Below, one piece after another: positions 32,747 to 42,822 of a stretch of 64,000 bases of DNA. Below the pieces are notes generated by a model. The model was not told the origin of the DNA and did no database searches. It saw only the letters and a list, made by a program, of their open reading frames with translations. Source of the stretch: JANYCO01 sp035535995. GTDB lineage: Bacteria; Bacteroidota; Bacteroidia; Cytophagales; Cytophagaceae. Position 1 is the stretch's first letter. Every line of letters starts with the position of its first letter. The position numbers and the translations under genes were made by a program. The stretch covers positions 62,001-126,000 of the forward strand of contig DATLOZ010000009.1 of assembly GCA_035535995.1 (NCBI GenBank), written 5' to 3'.

Positions 32747-35700
32747 ATGTCTACTTTGCGGAACTATATTTTAGCCGTATTGGCCGTATTATTTTGCTTA
32801 CCCGTTTTTTCGCAATCTTCGCAGGAGCCGTTTGGAAAAAACAGAGTCCAATACAAAGATTTTAAATGGAGATACATCACCACTGCTAATTTCGAAGTTT
32901 ACTACTACGGAACTGCGATCGAGCTTGCCATCAAGGCCGGCAGCTATGCTGAAGAAGATTTCCAGCGCATCGTAGACATCACCGGTTATACTCCCGCCGA
33001 AAAAATACAGATCATTCTTTACAATTCTGTAGCAGACAAGCAGCAAAGCAACATCGGGCTGGCCGACCAGGAAATTATGATCGGCGGGCAAACCGTGCTG
33101 GTAAAAGCAAAGATCGAGATCGCATTCAAAGGCACACAGATCCAGCTGATGAAAGATGTGAGCTACGGCGTTTCCTATACCATCATGAATACGATCATGT
33201 ATGGAGGAAATGTAAAAGATGTAGTAAAAAGCTCTTACCTGATGAATCTTCCCGACTGGTTCCTGAGCGGAGCCGCGGCTTATATTTCCGAAGACTGGAG
33301 CCAGGAGATGGACAACTTCATGCGCGACCGCGTACTAAACGGAAAGATCAAAAATCCTACTTCTTATTCTGGCGAAGAAGCGCGTTTCATCGGTCAATCG
33401 ATCTGGAATTTTATTGGTAAAGAATACGGAGAAAATAATGTCTCCAATATCATCGGCCTTACCAGAGCCTTTCGCAACGAACGCCTGAGCATTGAAAGTA
33501 ATCTCGGAATTAGTTTTTACGACTTTCTTAAAAATTGGGAAGACTATTACAAAAAAATGGACCTTCCTCTTTCCAGTTCATACAGCATCTCTCCCGATTC
33601 CACCATATTGGTAAGCCCACGCCGCAATGCTAAGATCTATTCGCTGAGCATGAACAAGGAAGGTACATACGCGAGCTATGTTCAAAACTACAAAGGCCGT
33701 TTCAAACTCTACCTGGTCGATCTTAAAACTGGAAAGAAGAAAAAACTTGCCAAAGGTGGCTATAGAAGAGTAGATCAGGCTATCGACTATGCATTGCCGA
33801 TCAGTGCATGGCAAAATGAATTTGTGATCTCTGCTGTACTTCGCAAACGCGAAAATATGCTGATGAAAACATTTGATCTGAAAAATCATAAAACGTATAA
33901 GAAAAAATTAACACTGTTCAACCAGATCTATTCCATGGCTTATTCTCCCGATGGCAGCACACTTGCCATGAGTGCGGATAAGGATGGACAAACAGATATA
34001 TTCCTCTACAGCGGCAAAACTAATAGCACCACTCCACTTACCAACGATCCATGTGATGATATCGACCCGTTGTATACTCCAAGCGGCAATCTGATCTTCA
34101 GCTCTACGAGACAAAATGATACGCTCGCTATGTGCAAAGGACTGCCTAAATACAGCGACAATTATAATCTTTTCCTATACAATCCTGCAAATAAAACTAC
34201 GTTCAAACGCCTCACCAATAACCGCAACAACAACTACCTTCCTAAAGGGCCAGATGAACACAATCTTTATTTCCTCAGCGATGAAAAAGGGATCGTAAAT
34301 ATCTACCGCTTAAACGACGATCGCTCGATCACTCAAGTAACGAATCTATCGAACGACATCACTTCGTTTGAATATTCGAAACAAAATCCATCGGTGCTTT
34401 ACACCAGTTTGTTCAAAGGAAGAGACCGCATTTATTTCCGCAAAAACAATTGGAATGCAAACTCTTACAACACACCCGTAACGCAGCGCAAGAGTCTTGT
34501 ACATTCGTATTCGGCGAACGATATTATTTCCAATCCTCCCGCTAAGGATACGATCAATTTTAATTTCAACTCCAACGAAGAATCAGAATTCAATGAGCTG
34601 GTTTTTCAATCGCAGATTAAAAAAGATACTACTGCTCAGGCCAACCAGGAAAACAAAGCCTACATGCCTGCGCTGGATGCGCTCAAGTACATGGGGCCGA
34701 GAAAATATAACAATCCTTTCAGCGCTGATAAAATAATTACAACCCTCATGGTAGATCCTTTGCGCGGGCTGGGCGCCTTGCTGGAAGGCGGTATGTCGGA
34801 CCTGCTCGGCAATCACCGCATCGACGGTGGTGGTTTTATCGGGTTTGATTTTAAAAGCAGTAAACTTTTTGGCGAATACCGCTATGTAAAAAAACGCGTA
34901 GATTTCAAGATCCGCTACGACCGGCAAACCGTAAGTCCCTACAACGATTATGCTTCTCAACGTTATGTACTCAACATTATTTCCGGAACCGCTTCGTATC
35001 CTCTTTCAGTTAACCAGCGCATAAGCGTCACACCTTCTTTCCTGACTACCACTTATCGCGAAACAACTTCGTACCAAACCATTGCGGCAAAAGATGTAAT
35101 CGCAAGTTATGAATCGGCGCGGGCAGAATATGTGTACGACAATACACTGGTGACCGGCATCAATATGCTGAAAGGAACACGTTTCAAAATTTCTGCTGAA
35201 TACTACAAATCCAACCAAAACGTGAAAAAAGATTTCGGGCTTATGTTTATGGATTTCAGAAAATACATTCCTATCCATAAAGAACTTACGCTCGCTACCA
35301 GGGTTTCTTACGGACATTATTTTGGCAACAGCCCTAAAAGCTTCCTGATTGGAGGGATGGACAACTGGTTGCTTTCTAACCATGAGTTCTATTCCAATCA
35401 AAACGCCGCCACCAATAACCCTTACACGATTGACCCGGGTGTGAACAACAGCGATATTCTTTTCATGCGTTATGTAACGAGCTTGCGCGGATTTAAATAC
35501 AACACTCAGTTCGGACCGAAATATTTATTGTTCAACGCAGAACTCCGGTTGCCGGTAGTACAATATTTCTACAACGGCACTATCGGTTCCAACTTTCTGC
35601 GTAACCTTCAATTGATCGGGTTTACAGACATTGGAAATGCTTATTCAGGAAAGCTCACCAACATCCAGGACAATCAAACGATCCCGGGATATCCCTTCTC

Positions 35701-35863
35701 TGCTACAGTCACCAATTACAGAAGTCCATTCCTTATTGGTTATGGAGCCGGTGTTAGAACTATGTTCCTCGGCTACTATGTAAAAGCTGATCTGGGTTGG
35801 GGACTACAGAACAATATTGTATCAAAGCCTCTTTTGTACATCACCTTTGGATATGATTTCTAG
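32747..35863 (+). CDS. exported pseudo-peptidase / beta-propeller / outer-membrane barrel protein
   Basis: A 1038-residue exported protein. It has a signal peptide (about 1-22), and then a gluzincin-like domain (about 35-280). In that domain the expected HExxH reads KDVSYG, and the expected Glu of the W-F-x-E-G helix is Ser (DWFLSGAAAYIS). A WD40/TolB-like beta propeller follows (about 285-610, for example YSPDGSTLAMSADKDGQTDI). A C-terminal outer-membrane barrel resembling the Omp85 end (about 690-1038) finishes with a terminal Phe (YITFGYDF). Function unknown. It starts at ATG 32747 and precedes a serine hydrolase by 3 bases. Confidence 0.78.
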   Translation: MSTLRNYILAVLAVLFCLPVFSQSSQEPFGKNRVQYKDFKWRYITTANFEVYYYGTAIELAIKAGSYAEEDFQRIVDITGYTPAEKIQIILYNSVADKQQSNIGLADQEIMIGGQTVLVKAKIEIAFKGTQIQLMKDVSYGVSYTIMNTIMYGGNVKDVVKSSYLMNLPDWFLSGAAAYISEDWSQEMDNFMRDRVLNGKIKNPTSYSGEEARFIGQSIWNFIGKEYGENNVSNIIGLTRAFRNERLSIESNLGISFYDFLKNWEDYYKKMDLPLSSSYSISPDSTILVSPRRNAKIYSLSMNKEGTYASYVQNYKGRFKLYLVDLKTGKKKKLAKGGYRRVDQAIDYALPISAWQNEFVISAVLRKRENMLMKTFDLKNHKTYKKKLTLFNQIYSMAYSPDGSTLAMSADKDGQTDIFLYSGKTNSTTPLTNDPCDDIDPLYTPSGNLIFSSTRQNDTLAMCKGLPKYSDNYNLFLYNPANKTTFKRLTNNRNNNYLPKGPDEHNLYFLSDEKGIVNIYRLNDDRSITQVTNLSNDITSFEYSKQNPSVLYTSLFKGRDRIYFRKNNWNANSYNTPVTQRKSLVHSYSANDIISNPPAKDTINFNFNSNEESEFNELVFQSQIKKDTTAQANQENKAYMPALDALKYMGPRKYNNPFSADKIITTLMVDPLRGLGALLEGGMSDLLGNHRIDGGGFIGFDFKSSKLFGEYRYVKKRVDFKIRYDRQTVSPYNDYASQRYVLNIISGTASYPLSVNQRISVTPSFLTTTYRETTSYQTIAAKDVIASYESARAEYVYDNTLVTGINMLKGTRFKISAEYYKSNQNVKKDFGLMFMDFRKYIPIHKELTLATRVSYGHYFGNSPKSFLIGGMDNWLLSNHEFYSNQNAATNNPYTIDPGVNNSDILFMRYVTSLRGFKYNTQFGPKYLLFNAELRLPVVQYFYNGTIGSNFLRNLQLIGFTDIGNAYSGKLTNIQDNQTIPGYPFSATVTNYRSPFLIGYGAGVRTMFLGYYVKADLGWGLQNNIVSKPLLYITFGYDF

Positions 35864-35866
35864 CCT

Positions 35867-37015
35867 ATGAAAAAGATCCTTCGCCGCACCGGACTCGTAT
35901 TATTACTTGCTTTCATATTGTTCAATGCCTGGGTAGTACTGAGCGGAAAAAGCTATTTCTACAAAGCATTGCTTTACAATTTTGCCGACATTGACGATTA
36001 TAAAATTTTTCCCGAAAGGAAGATCGGTAAAAGCGCTAAGCCACAACCATGGCCGAAGTCCACGCATTACAATCAAACCGATATTTCTGATACGCTTCGA
36101 AAAAATCTTGTAGCGCTTGAAAGTGTAGCGCTGCTGATCATTAAAAATGATTCTCTTGTGTACGAAGAATATTGGGACGGCTATGGAGAGAATTCTTTTT
36201 CCAATTCCTTCTCAATGGCCAAAAGCTACGTAAGCACGCTGGTTGGCGCTGCGCTGCAGGAAGGGAAAATAAAAAGCATTGACCAACCTATAGGATATTT
36301 TTTGCCGGAATTTAAAGAAGGCGACAAACAAAAAATTACGATCCGTCACCTGCTGATGATGAGCTCAGGACTCAATTGGGTAGAAGGATATTCTAGTCCT
36401 TTCTCTCCTACTACCGAAGCCTACTACGGCACCGATCTCAAAAAACTGATGAGTGGTTTGAAACCGATCGAAGAGCCAGGAAAAATTTTCCGTTACAAAA
36501 GCGGCGATACACAAATCCTTTCCTTTGTATTGGAGCAAGCCACCGGAAAAGCGCTTAGCGATTATGCGCACGAAAAGCTTTGGGAGCCGCTTGGCTGCGA
36601 GAACGATGCGCTTTGGAGTCTCGATAAAAAAGACGGCTACGAAAAAGCTTACTGTTGCGTAAACTCCAACGCCCGCGATTTTGCTAGACTTGGAAAACTT
36701 TACCTCGATAGCGGAAAGTGGAACGGACAAATACTTATTCCACAAGAATATGTTCTTGCCTCCATTCGCCCAAATCATTTACCCGACGGTGATCTGGATA
36801 TGAAGCCAAGCGAGTTCTACGGCTACCAGTGGTGGACTATTCCGCAATACCAGGGACACGATATTTTCTATGCCCGCGGTATCCTTGGTCAATACATTAT
36901 TGTTATTCCCGACCAACGTAAAATTGTGGTGCGCCTTGGCAAACAACGCGGTCCATCGGTGGGCAAACATTACAAAGAAGCGCTTCTTCTCATCGACGAA
37001 GCGCTTGCGCGGTAG
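35867..37015 (+). CDS. serine hydrolase of the beta-lactamase / penicillin-binding fold
   Basis: A 382-residue protein with an N-terminal membrane anchor (about 8-26). The serine-hydrolase core shows the nucleophile motif SMAK (in NSFSMAKSYVSTLVG) and the Tyr-containing RYKSGDTQIL segment. The C-terminal GYQWW region is followed by YARGILGQYIIVIPDQ. It belongs to the class C beta-lactamase/EstB/D-peptidase superfamily; members act as esterases, peptidases or beta-lactamases, so the substrate is open. It starts at ATG 35867, 3 bases after the preceding stop, and its own stop abuts the pnuC ATG. Confidence 0.88.
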   Translation: MKKILRRTGLVLLLAFILFNAWVVLSGKSYFYKALLYNFADIDDYKIFPERKIGKSAKPQPWPKSTHYNQTDISDTLRKNLVALESVALLIIKNDSLVYEEYWDGYGENSFSNSFSMAKSYVSTLVGAALQEGKIKSIDQPIGYFLPEFKEGDKQKITIRHLLMMSSGLNWVEGYSSPFSPTTEAYYGTDLKKLMSGLKPIEEPGKIFRYKSGDTQILSFVLEQATGKALSDYAHEKLWEPLGCENDALWSLDKKDGYEKAYCCVNSNARDFARLGKLYLDSGKWNGQILIPQEYVLASIRPNHLPDGDLDMKPSEFYGYQWWTIPQYQGHDIFYARGILGQYIIVIPDQRKIVVRLGKQRGPSVGKHYKEALLLIDEALAR

Positions 37016-37606
37016 ATGCTGAAAAACCTCACTTATATTGAATGGATTGAGAACATCGGCGTGTTCTTCGGCTACATTTGTGTAGTACTGACAGCGATCG
37101 AAAATATCTGGTGCTGGCCTACGGGAATCATTAGTGTATTTGCCTATATTATTTTTTATTACAAGCTAAAGCTTTACGCCAATATGGTGCTCCATGTGGT
37201 GTACCTTGTAGCCTGTTTAATGGGTTGGTATCAATGGCTACACGTAAGGCCCGATAATAGCACGCTACAGATCTCTTACACAAAGAAAAAACATTTTCTG
37301 CCGTTGACAGTTGTTACTTTACTTATGTTCCTGATCGTAGGAATAGTAACAGCTACCTTTACAAACGATGTGATGCCCTTTGAAGATTCGCTGCTCATGG
37401 CGCTCAGTCTTACCGCGCAGTGGATGATGAATAACAAGCTCATTGAGTGCTGGCTGATCTGGATCGTGACGGATGTGATCTATACGGTAATGCACTACCA
37501 GATGGGGAATTACAAAACTACTTCGCTTTATGCAGTGTACGTAGTTACAGCGACTATCGCCTATTATTTATGGAAACGATCGATCCGAAAAACAACAACC
37601 CTCTGA
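37016..37606 (+). CDS. pnuC: nicotinamide riboside transporter PnuC
   Basis: An inner-membrane transporter (196 residues) for nicotinamide riboside. It shows the N-terminal EWIENIGVFFGYICV, the WCWPTGIISV and GWYQW motifs, and seven membrane segments. The start ATG (37016) directly follows the stop of the serine hydrolase. Its 3' end overlaps the NadR-type kinase gene by 37 bases, which fits uptake followed by phosphorylation of the same substrate. Confidence 0.93.
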   Translation: MLKNLTYIEWIENIGVFFGYICVVLTAIENIWCWPTGIISVFAYIIFYYKLKLYANMVLHVVYLVACLMGWYQWLHVRPDNSTLQISYTKKKHFLPLTVVTLLMFLIVGIVTATFTNDVMPFEDSLLMALSLTAQWMMNNKLIECWLIWIVTDVIYTVMHYQMGNYKTTSLYAVYVVTATIAYYLWKRSIRKTTTL

Positions 37607-38181
37607 TCACTAAAATTGTATTGTACGGCCCGGAGTCTACCGGCAAAACAATGCTTTCGCAAAAACTTGCGCAACATTACCATACTTTGTATGCGCCTGA
37701 ATACGCGCGCTATTACCTCGATCTAAAGCGTGAATTGTACGACCCGTTTGGAAGAAAGAGTGATGAGATCTGCCAGCCGCAAGACATTCCACCGATCGTG
37801 ATCGGCCAGGTGGCTTTTGAAGATGCTATGGCGGAGCAAGCAGATAAGCTGCTTTTCTGCGATACCAATCCTTTGACCACTTATATTTACAATAAATATT
37901 ATTTCAATCGCGAAGACGAATGGATCGCGCAGACGGCAGTGCAACGTAACTACGATCTATACCTTCTCACCGATATCGACGTGCCCTGGGTACCCGACCC
38001 GCCGCACCGCGACCGGCCAGAACAAACGCACCGGCAGGAATTGTATGATCTTTTCAAAAGCGAACTTGACCGGCGCAGACTTCCTTACATAAAAATTTTT
38101 GGTGACTACGATGCAAGACTGGAACTTTGTATTGAGTCTATTGACAAATTTAGAAATCTGTACAGGCAAATAACTGATTAA
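37570..38181 (+). CDS. nadR: NadR-type ribosylnicotinamide kinase (P-loop ATPase)
   Basis: A 203-residue P-loop protein that matches the C-terminal kinase domain of NadR: GPESTGKTMLSQKLA (Walker A), APEYARYYLD, and the WVPDPPHRDRPEQ lid. It phosphorylates nicotinamide riboside after PnuC uptake. The N-terminal adenylyltransferase and repressor parts of the enterobacterial NadR are absent. The frame runs open 41 codons upstream inside pnuC; I choose ATG 37570 (METIDPKNN), which gives an overlap of 37 bases with pnuC. The gene symbol is used for the family, since the function here is inferred from domain and context. Confidence 0.88.
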   Translation: METIDPKNNNPLITKIVLYGPESTGKTMLSQKLAQHYHTLYAPEYARYYLDLKRELYDPFGRKSDEICQPQDIPPIVIGQVAFEDAMAEQADKLLFCDTNPLTTYIYNKYYFNREDEWIAQTAVQRNYDLYLLTDIDVPWVPDPPHRDRPEQTHRQELYDLFKSELDRRRLPYIKIFGDYDARLELCIESIDKFRNLYRQITD

Positions 38182-38318
38182 TACTATTCCAGAAGGCTTG
38201 TATTATTTCTATTCTTCTCCATTTCTTACATCATATATTTCCTTCAATAGATTATTATAAAAATACAATATCAATTGTAGCAACCTTTGTATATTGACTC
38301 TGATTAGGAAGTGTGAAT

Positions 38319-39791
38319 ATGAAGGGATACAAGTTTGATCTGGATCATTTTTTTCTTCTTTCTTTTGATCCGATGGGGATCTTGAGCAAAGAGTTTTACT
38401 TACTGCATGCCAACCCGGCTCTTGCCCGCTACTGTGGCTTTGAACAGGAGCTGCCACCTGCTCTGCTCTTTTCTTTATTCATCCATCCTAATGACCATGA
38501 AACGCTGCAAGCCGAATTTGCCAAGCTGACTAATGGCGTAAAAGCAGTTTGCTTTGAAGCAAGATTGCTTACTACAGCACAAGAGTTGAAATGGTTTTCC
38601 TGGCAAATTGTATTCGAAGAATCTTCTGAACAATATTATTTCTCCGGCGCCGAAATCACTGATCACAAGATCACACATTCAGTGCTGGAAGAACATACAG
38701 ACAAGCTGTTAAAAATAATTGAGCTTGTTCCGCACCCAATTTTTCTGAAAGACTTCAATGCCCGCTATATCCTGGTCAACCAGGCGCAGGCAGATTTATT
38801 TTCGGCCGATAAAAAAGATTTTATCGGACGCGACGATAGTTATTTTATCAAAAATGAAGAGGAGCTGAGAGGAGTACACGCCAGTGATAATGTGGTGTTG
38901 AACAAAAGGAAAAATATTATTCTTCCCGAACAAACCATCACGCACCCCAACGGGCAACATAAAATTTTACATACTTCTAAAATCCCTTTCCTAAGCAGCT
39001 TCAGCGGAGACGTCAATATTCTTGGAGTTTCCATCGATATTACGGAGATCAAAAATTCGGAGAAAGAGCTTCGCAAAATAAATTTTGAACTCGATAGTTT
39101 TGTCTACCATGCCTCTCACGATCTGCGCGCGCCGCTTTGTTCACTGGAAGGATTATTTAATTTGATCAAAACAGAAACCGAAGAAGAGATCAGGAAAAAA
39201 TGTGTGGAAGAAGGATTAAAAAGCATCAAACGGCTCGATGGTTTTATTTCCGATCTTACTGATCTTTCGCGCAACAACCGCACTGTTATTTCTCCTGCTA
39301 ATATTAAGTTTAAAAAGATCATCAAGCGTACGCTCACCAATCTCAAATACATTAAAAACGCAGAGCGGATCCAGGTGTCGGTCAATATTGAAAAAGAAGT
39401 AGACTTCTATAGTGACAAACACCGGATGAAGATCATTTTCATGAACATCATTTCCAACGCGATCAAATACCAATCCGAAGAGCGAGGCAATCCTTTGCTT
39501 TCTATTTCGATCCGCTGCAATGAATCGTATGCCGAGATCGTGTTTGGCGACAATGGGATCGGGATCGAGGAGCAATACAAATCGAAAGTGTTTGATATGT
39601 TCTTCCGCGGCACAATACTGGCAAACGGTTCAGGGTTAGGATTGTATATTGTAAAAGAAATTATGCTCAAGCTGGATGGCAAACTGGAACTGGTATCGGA
39701 AGAAAATGTAGGAACTACGCTTACGCTCAGGATTCCTAACCTGGCAAGTAAGCTGCTGCTGTCTGCCCAAAATAAATCAGCTGGCGAATAA
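38319..39791 (+). CDS. PAS-domain histidine kinase
   Basis: A 490-residue soluble sensor kinase. Two PAS-like domains (about 20-115 and 125-245, with HPIFLKDFNARYILVNQAQ) are followed by the dimerisation helix with HASHDLRAPL and the ATPase domain (N box NIISNAIKYQSE, G1 GDNGIGI, G2 GSGLGLYIVKEI). No membrane segment is visible, so it senses a cytoplasmic signal. A GTG at 38313 is possible; I prefer ATG 38319. There is no adjacent response regulator. It lies between the nadR-type gene and the prenyltransferase. Confidence 0.9.
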   Translation: MKGYKFDLDHFFLLSFDPMGILSKEFYLLHANPALARYCGFEQELPPALLFSLFIHPNDHETLQAEFAKLTNGVKAVCFEARLLTTAQELKWFSWQIVFEESSEQYYFSGAEITDHKITHSVLEEHTDKLLKIIELVPHPIFLKDFNARYILVNQAQADLFSADKKDFIGRDDSYFIKNEEELRGVHASDNVVLNKRKNIILPEQTITHPNGQHKILHTSKIPFLSSFSGDVNILGVSIDITEIKNSEKELRKINFELDSFVYHASHDLRAPLCSLEGLFNLIKTETEEEIRKKCVEEGLKSIKRLDGFISDLTDLSRNNRTVISPANIKFKKIIKRTLTNLKYIKNAERIQVSVNIEKEVDFYSDKHRMKIIFMNIISNAIKYQSEERGNPLLSISIRCNESYAEIVFGDNGIGIEEQYKSKVFDMFFRGTILANGSGLGLYIVKEIMLKLDGKLELVSEENVGTTLTLRIPNLASKLLLSAQNKSAGE

Positions 39792-39843
39792 TAGAATCTG
39801 CCCATTTTTCGCTAATTTCCATTGACCATATTTTTAATAGCGC

Positions 39844-40722
39844 GTGAGCAGATCGCAGAAATTACATTTAAAAAAATCCCTCGGGGCATTTTTCAGACTG
39901 GTGAGGCTTCCTAACCTGCTGATCATTCTTTTTGCCCAACTTATGGTGCGGATCTTCGTGATTGGTCCGAGATCTGAATGGAAAACAATTTTATTCGATC
40001 CTTCTTTTATTCTCCTCTGCCTGTCTACCCTGCTGATCGCAGCAGCAGGCTATATTATTAACGATTATTACGACATTAAGATTGACCTTACCAACAATCC
40101 CAAACGAGTAGTGATTGGAAAAGTTTTTACAAGAAGAGTTGCCTTGTTCGGGCATTTTCTTTTCAATTTTCTGGCAGTGTTGATCAGTATTTTTTTAGGG
40201 TGGAAAATTTTTCTTACTGTATTTATTTCCGGTTTCCTGATGTGGTATTATTCCAACACGCTCAAGCGGCTTGCCTTGTGGGGCAATATCACTATTTCGC
40301 TGCTTACCGGGATCTCTATTTATTACCTTACATTCCTCTCGGCAAATAATCTTAACCTGGTCATCATTTATGCCGTATTCGCTTTTACCATTTCGCTGAT
40401 CCGCGAGATCATCAAAGATATGGAAGACATCAAAGGCGATGCGCAGTATGGTTGTAAAACACTTCCAATTGTATGGGGAATACGTAATACCAAATATTTT
40501 ATCTTTTCTGTGAGTTTCCTCTTTGTAGTAGTAATCGGATTTCTTTTTTCCGTACACTACAACAATTTATTGATGCTCTATTTTGGAATAGCGCTCTTCC
40601 CTTTCCTGCTCGTCTTACTGACAAAATTGTACCAAGCCGAAACAGAAAAAGATTACCGTCAGCTCAGTACCCTCAGCAAACTTATGATGCTGGCAGGTTT
40701 AGCAAGTATTGTACTTATTTAG
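39844..40722 (+). CDS. UbiA-family prenyltransferase
   Basis: A 292-residue membrane enzyme with about eight membrane segments. It has two Asp-rich motifs, NDYYDIKID (first) and KDMEDIKGD (second), which bind Mg and prenyl diphosphate. Closest recalled relatives are Bacteroidota geranylgeranylglycerol-phosphate-type transferases; the acceptor is uncertain and could be a quinone precursor or a glycerol phosphate. The start is GTG at 39844, 52 bases after the kinase; no ATG upstream is in frame before the family N-terminus. Confidence 0.82.
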   Translation: MSRSQKLHLKKSLGAFFRLVRLPNLLIILFAQLMVRIFVIGPRSEWKTILFDPSFILLCLSTLLIAAAGYIINDYYDIKIDLTNNPKRVVIGKVFTRRVALFGHFLFNFLAVLISIFLGWKIFLTVFISGFLMWYYSNTLKRLALWGNITISLLTGISIYYLTFLSANNLNLVIIYAVFAFTISLIREIIKDMEDIKGDAQYGCKTLPIVWGIRNTKYFIFSVSFLFVVVIGFLFSVHYNNLLMLYFGIALFPFLLVLLTKLYQAETEKDYRQLSTLSKLMMLAGLASIVLI

Positions 40723-40751
40723 CTATCAATGGATATAACTGTCGTTTTTTT

Positions 40752-40783
40752 ATCTGGCATCCGGTATCTGGCACCTGGTATCT
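40752..40783. repeat. single arm of the ATCTGGC heptad repeat
   Basis: ATCTGGC, ATCCGGT, ATCTGGC and ACCTGGT run in exact 7-base register, but no complementary arm is present. It precedes kup, with a TATTTTTG -7-like element at 40802-40809. Confidence 0.8.
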
Positions 40784-40833
40784 TATTATATTTTAATTCA
40801 CTATTTTTGTTATCGAATAACTAACCACAACAG

Positions 40834-42798
40834 ATGTCAACGGTTGTTTCAAAAAAACATCATCATATCCACAAACTCAGCGCCGCCGGATTATTAGTTA
40901 CTTTAGGGATTATCTATGGAGACATCGGTACCTCTCCGCTTTACGTGATGAATGCCATTGTAGGCAAAAAGCAGATCACGGAAGAATTGATCATGGGGGC
41001 GCTTTCGCTGGTCTTCTGGACACTCACCCTGATCACCACCGTCAAATATGTTCTTGTCACGCTCATGGCCGATAACAAAGGCGAGGGTGGTACTTTTGCC
41101 TTGTTTGCACTGGTGCGAAGAAAACATCCTTATCTTGTCTGGCCTGCCATCATTGGTGGTAGCGCCTTGCTTGCGGATAGTATCATCACTCCTCCCATCT
41201 CTGTTTCTGCGGCAATCGAAGGATTGAGAATGACTAACCCGCATATTGAAACCGTGCCGATCGTAATAACTATTATTATCGTACTCTTTTTTGTACAGCG
41301 CTTTGGTACCAAGTTCATGGGTAATAGTTTCGGCCCGATCATGACCATTTGGTTTGTTATGCTTGCGGTGTTGGGCACCACCCAAATCATCGGCAACTGG
41401 TGGATCTTAAAAGCGATCAATCCTTATTATGCTTTCAATCTTTTGTTCAATTATCCTGAAGGTTTTTGGCTATTGGGTTCTGTATTTCTTTGTACTACCG
41501 GGGTAGAAGCTCTTTACTCCGACCTTGGCCACTGCGGCCGGGAAAATATTCGCGCTACCTGGGGTTTTGTAAAAATTTCTTTACTGCTCAACTACTTTGG
41601 CCAGGGCGCCTGGCTGATCAACCGTGGCGGCTACCTGGATGGGGTACATCCCTTTTACGGGATCATGCCGCAGGACTTTCTTCTCTGGGGAATTGGTATC
41701 GCTACAGTGGCTACCATCATCGCTAGCCAGGCTATGATCAGCGGGGCTTTCACACTGATCAACGAAGCCATTCGTCTCAATCTCTGGCCAAAAGTGAAGA
41801 TCCATTATCCAACAATCATGAAAGGCCAGATCTACGTACCAAGCGTCAATTGGCTATTGCTTGTTGGTTGTTTGTTAGTAGTATGGATATTCCGCGAATC
41901 CTCCAACATGGAAGCTGCTTACGGTCTTGCCATCAACCTGACAATGCTTGTCACCACTATCCTGCTGTATTACTATCTGCGCTATATGAAGAAGAAGAAT
42001 GCGCTTGGTGTGATTATTTTCATTTGTACATTTCTCATTATCGAAACTTGTTTCCTCATTGCCAACCTCAGTAAATTCTTACACGGCGGATACGTTACCT
42101 TTGTGATCAGCAGCGGCCTGATCCTTGTAATGTGGCTTTGGTTTGCTTCACGCAAAATTAAAAACAGACTTACTGAATTTGTGCTGCTCAAGGATTATCA
42201 CAACATGCTCATCGAGCTTAGTCATGATATGTCGGTGCCAAAATACGCTACCCACCTTGTCTACCTTACCAGTGCCGATAATCCAAAACATATCGAATCC
42301 AAGATCATGTATTCGATCTTCAATAAGCAACCGAAACGTGCCGACGTTTACTGGCTTGTGCACATTGATGTGATCGACGAGCCATACACGATGGAATATA
42401 AAGTAGATGTGATCCTTCCCGATGACCTGGTGCGCGTGGATTTCCGCCTGGGATTCCGCGTAGAGCAGAAGATCAATCTTTATTTCCGTAAGGTGGTAGA
42501 AGATATGGTAAAAAATAAAGAGATCGATTTTACCAGCCGCTACACTTCATTAAATAAGCGCAACGTGATTGGTGATTTCAAATTTGTTGTATTAGAAAAA
42601 CACCTTAGCAACGACAACGAGCTATCACCAGTAGAGCAAATGATCATGGACGGACATTTCTTCCTCAAATCCATCAGCTTGTCGGAGCCTAGTGCCTTTG
42701 GGCTTGATACAAGTTCGGTGATCGAAGAAAAAGTGCCTTTGGTAATCTCTCCGAAAGAGAACTTTGAATTGAAGAGGATCGATAAAATTAAAAGTTGA
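40834..42798 (+). CDS. kup: potassium uptake protein Kup
   Basis: A 654-residue potassium/proton symporter of the inner membrane. The hallmark GIIYGDIGTSPLYV lies at about 23-36. Twelve membrane segments follow to about residue 430, and a soluble C-terminal cytoplasmic domain finishes the protein. Length and topology fit the KUP/HAK/KT family. It starts at ATG 40834 after a TATTTTTG element, and a 53-residue membrane peptide and the pterin dehydratase follow on the same strand. Confidence 0.95.
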   Translation: MSTVVSKKHHHIHKLSAAGLLVTLGIIYGDIGTSPLYVMNAIVGKKQITEELIMGALSLVFWTLTLITTVKYVLVTLMADNKGEGGTFALFALVRRKHPYLVWPAIIGGSALLADSIITPPISVSAAIEGLRMTNPHIETVPIVITIIIVLFFVQRFGTKFMGNSFGPIMTIWFVMLAVLGTTQIIGNWWILKAINPYYAFNLLFNYPEGFWLLGSVFLCTTGVEALYSDLGHCGRENIRATWGFVKISLLLNYFGQGAWLINRGGYLDGVHPFYGIMPQDFLLWGIGIATVATIIASQAMISGAFTLINEAIRLNLWPKVKIHYPTIMKGQIYVPSVNWLLLVGCLLVVWIFRESSNMEAAYGLAINLTMLVTTILLYYYLRYMKKKNALGVIIFICTFLIIETCFLIANLSKFLHGGYVTFVISSGLILVMWLWFASRKIKNRLTEFVLLKDYHNMLIELSHDMSVPKYATHLVYLTSADNPKHIESKIMYSIFNKQPKRADVYWLVHIDVIDEPYTMEYKVDVILPDDLVRVDFRLGFRVEQKINLYFRKVVEDMVKNKEIDFTSRYTSLNKRNVIGDFKFVVLEKHLSNDNELSPVEQMIMDGHFFLKSISLSEPSAFGLDTSSVIEEKVPLVISPKENFELKRIDKIKS

Positions 42799-42822
42799 AA
42801 GTAACTTTAAAAACATTTAAAT

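Noticed and set aside
40797..40834. Full promoter for kup
   Set aside because: TATTTTTG at 40802-40809 fits the -7 box but no TTTG is found at the -33 position, so it is only mentioned with kup.
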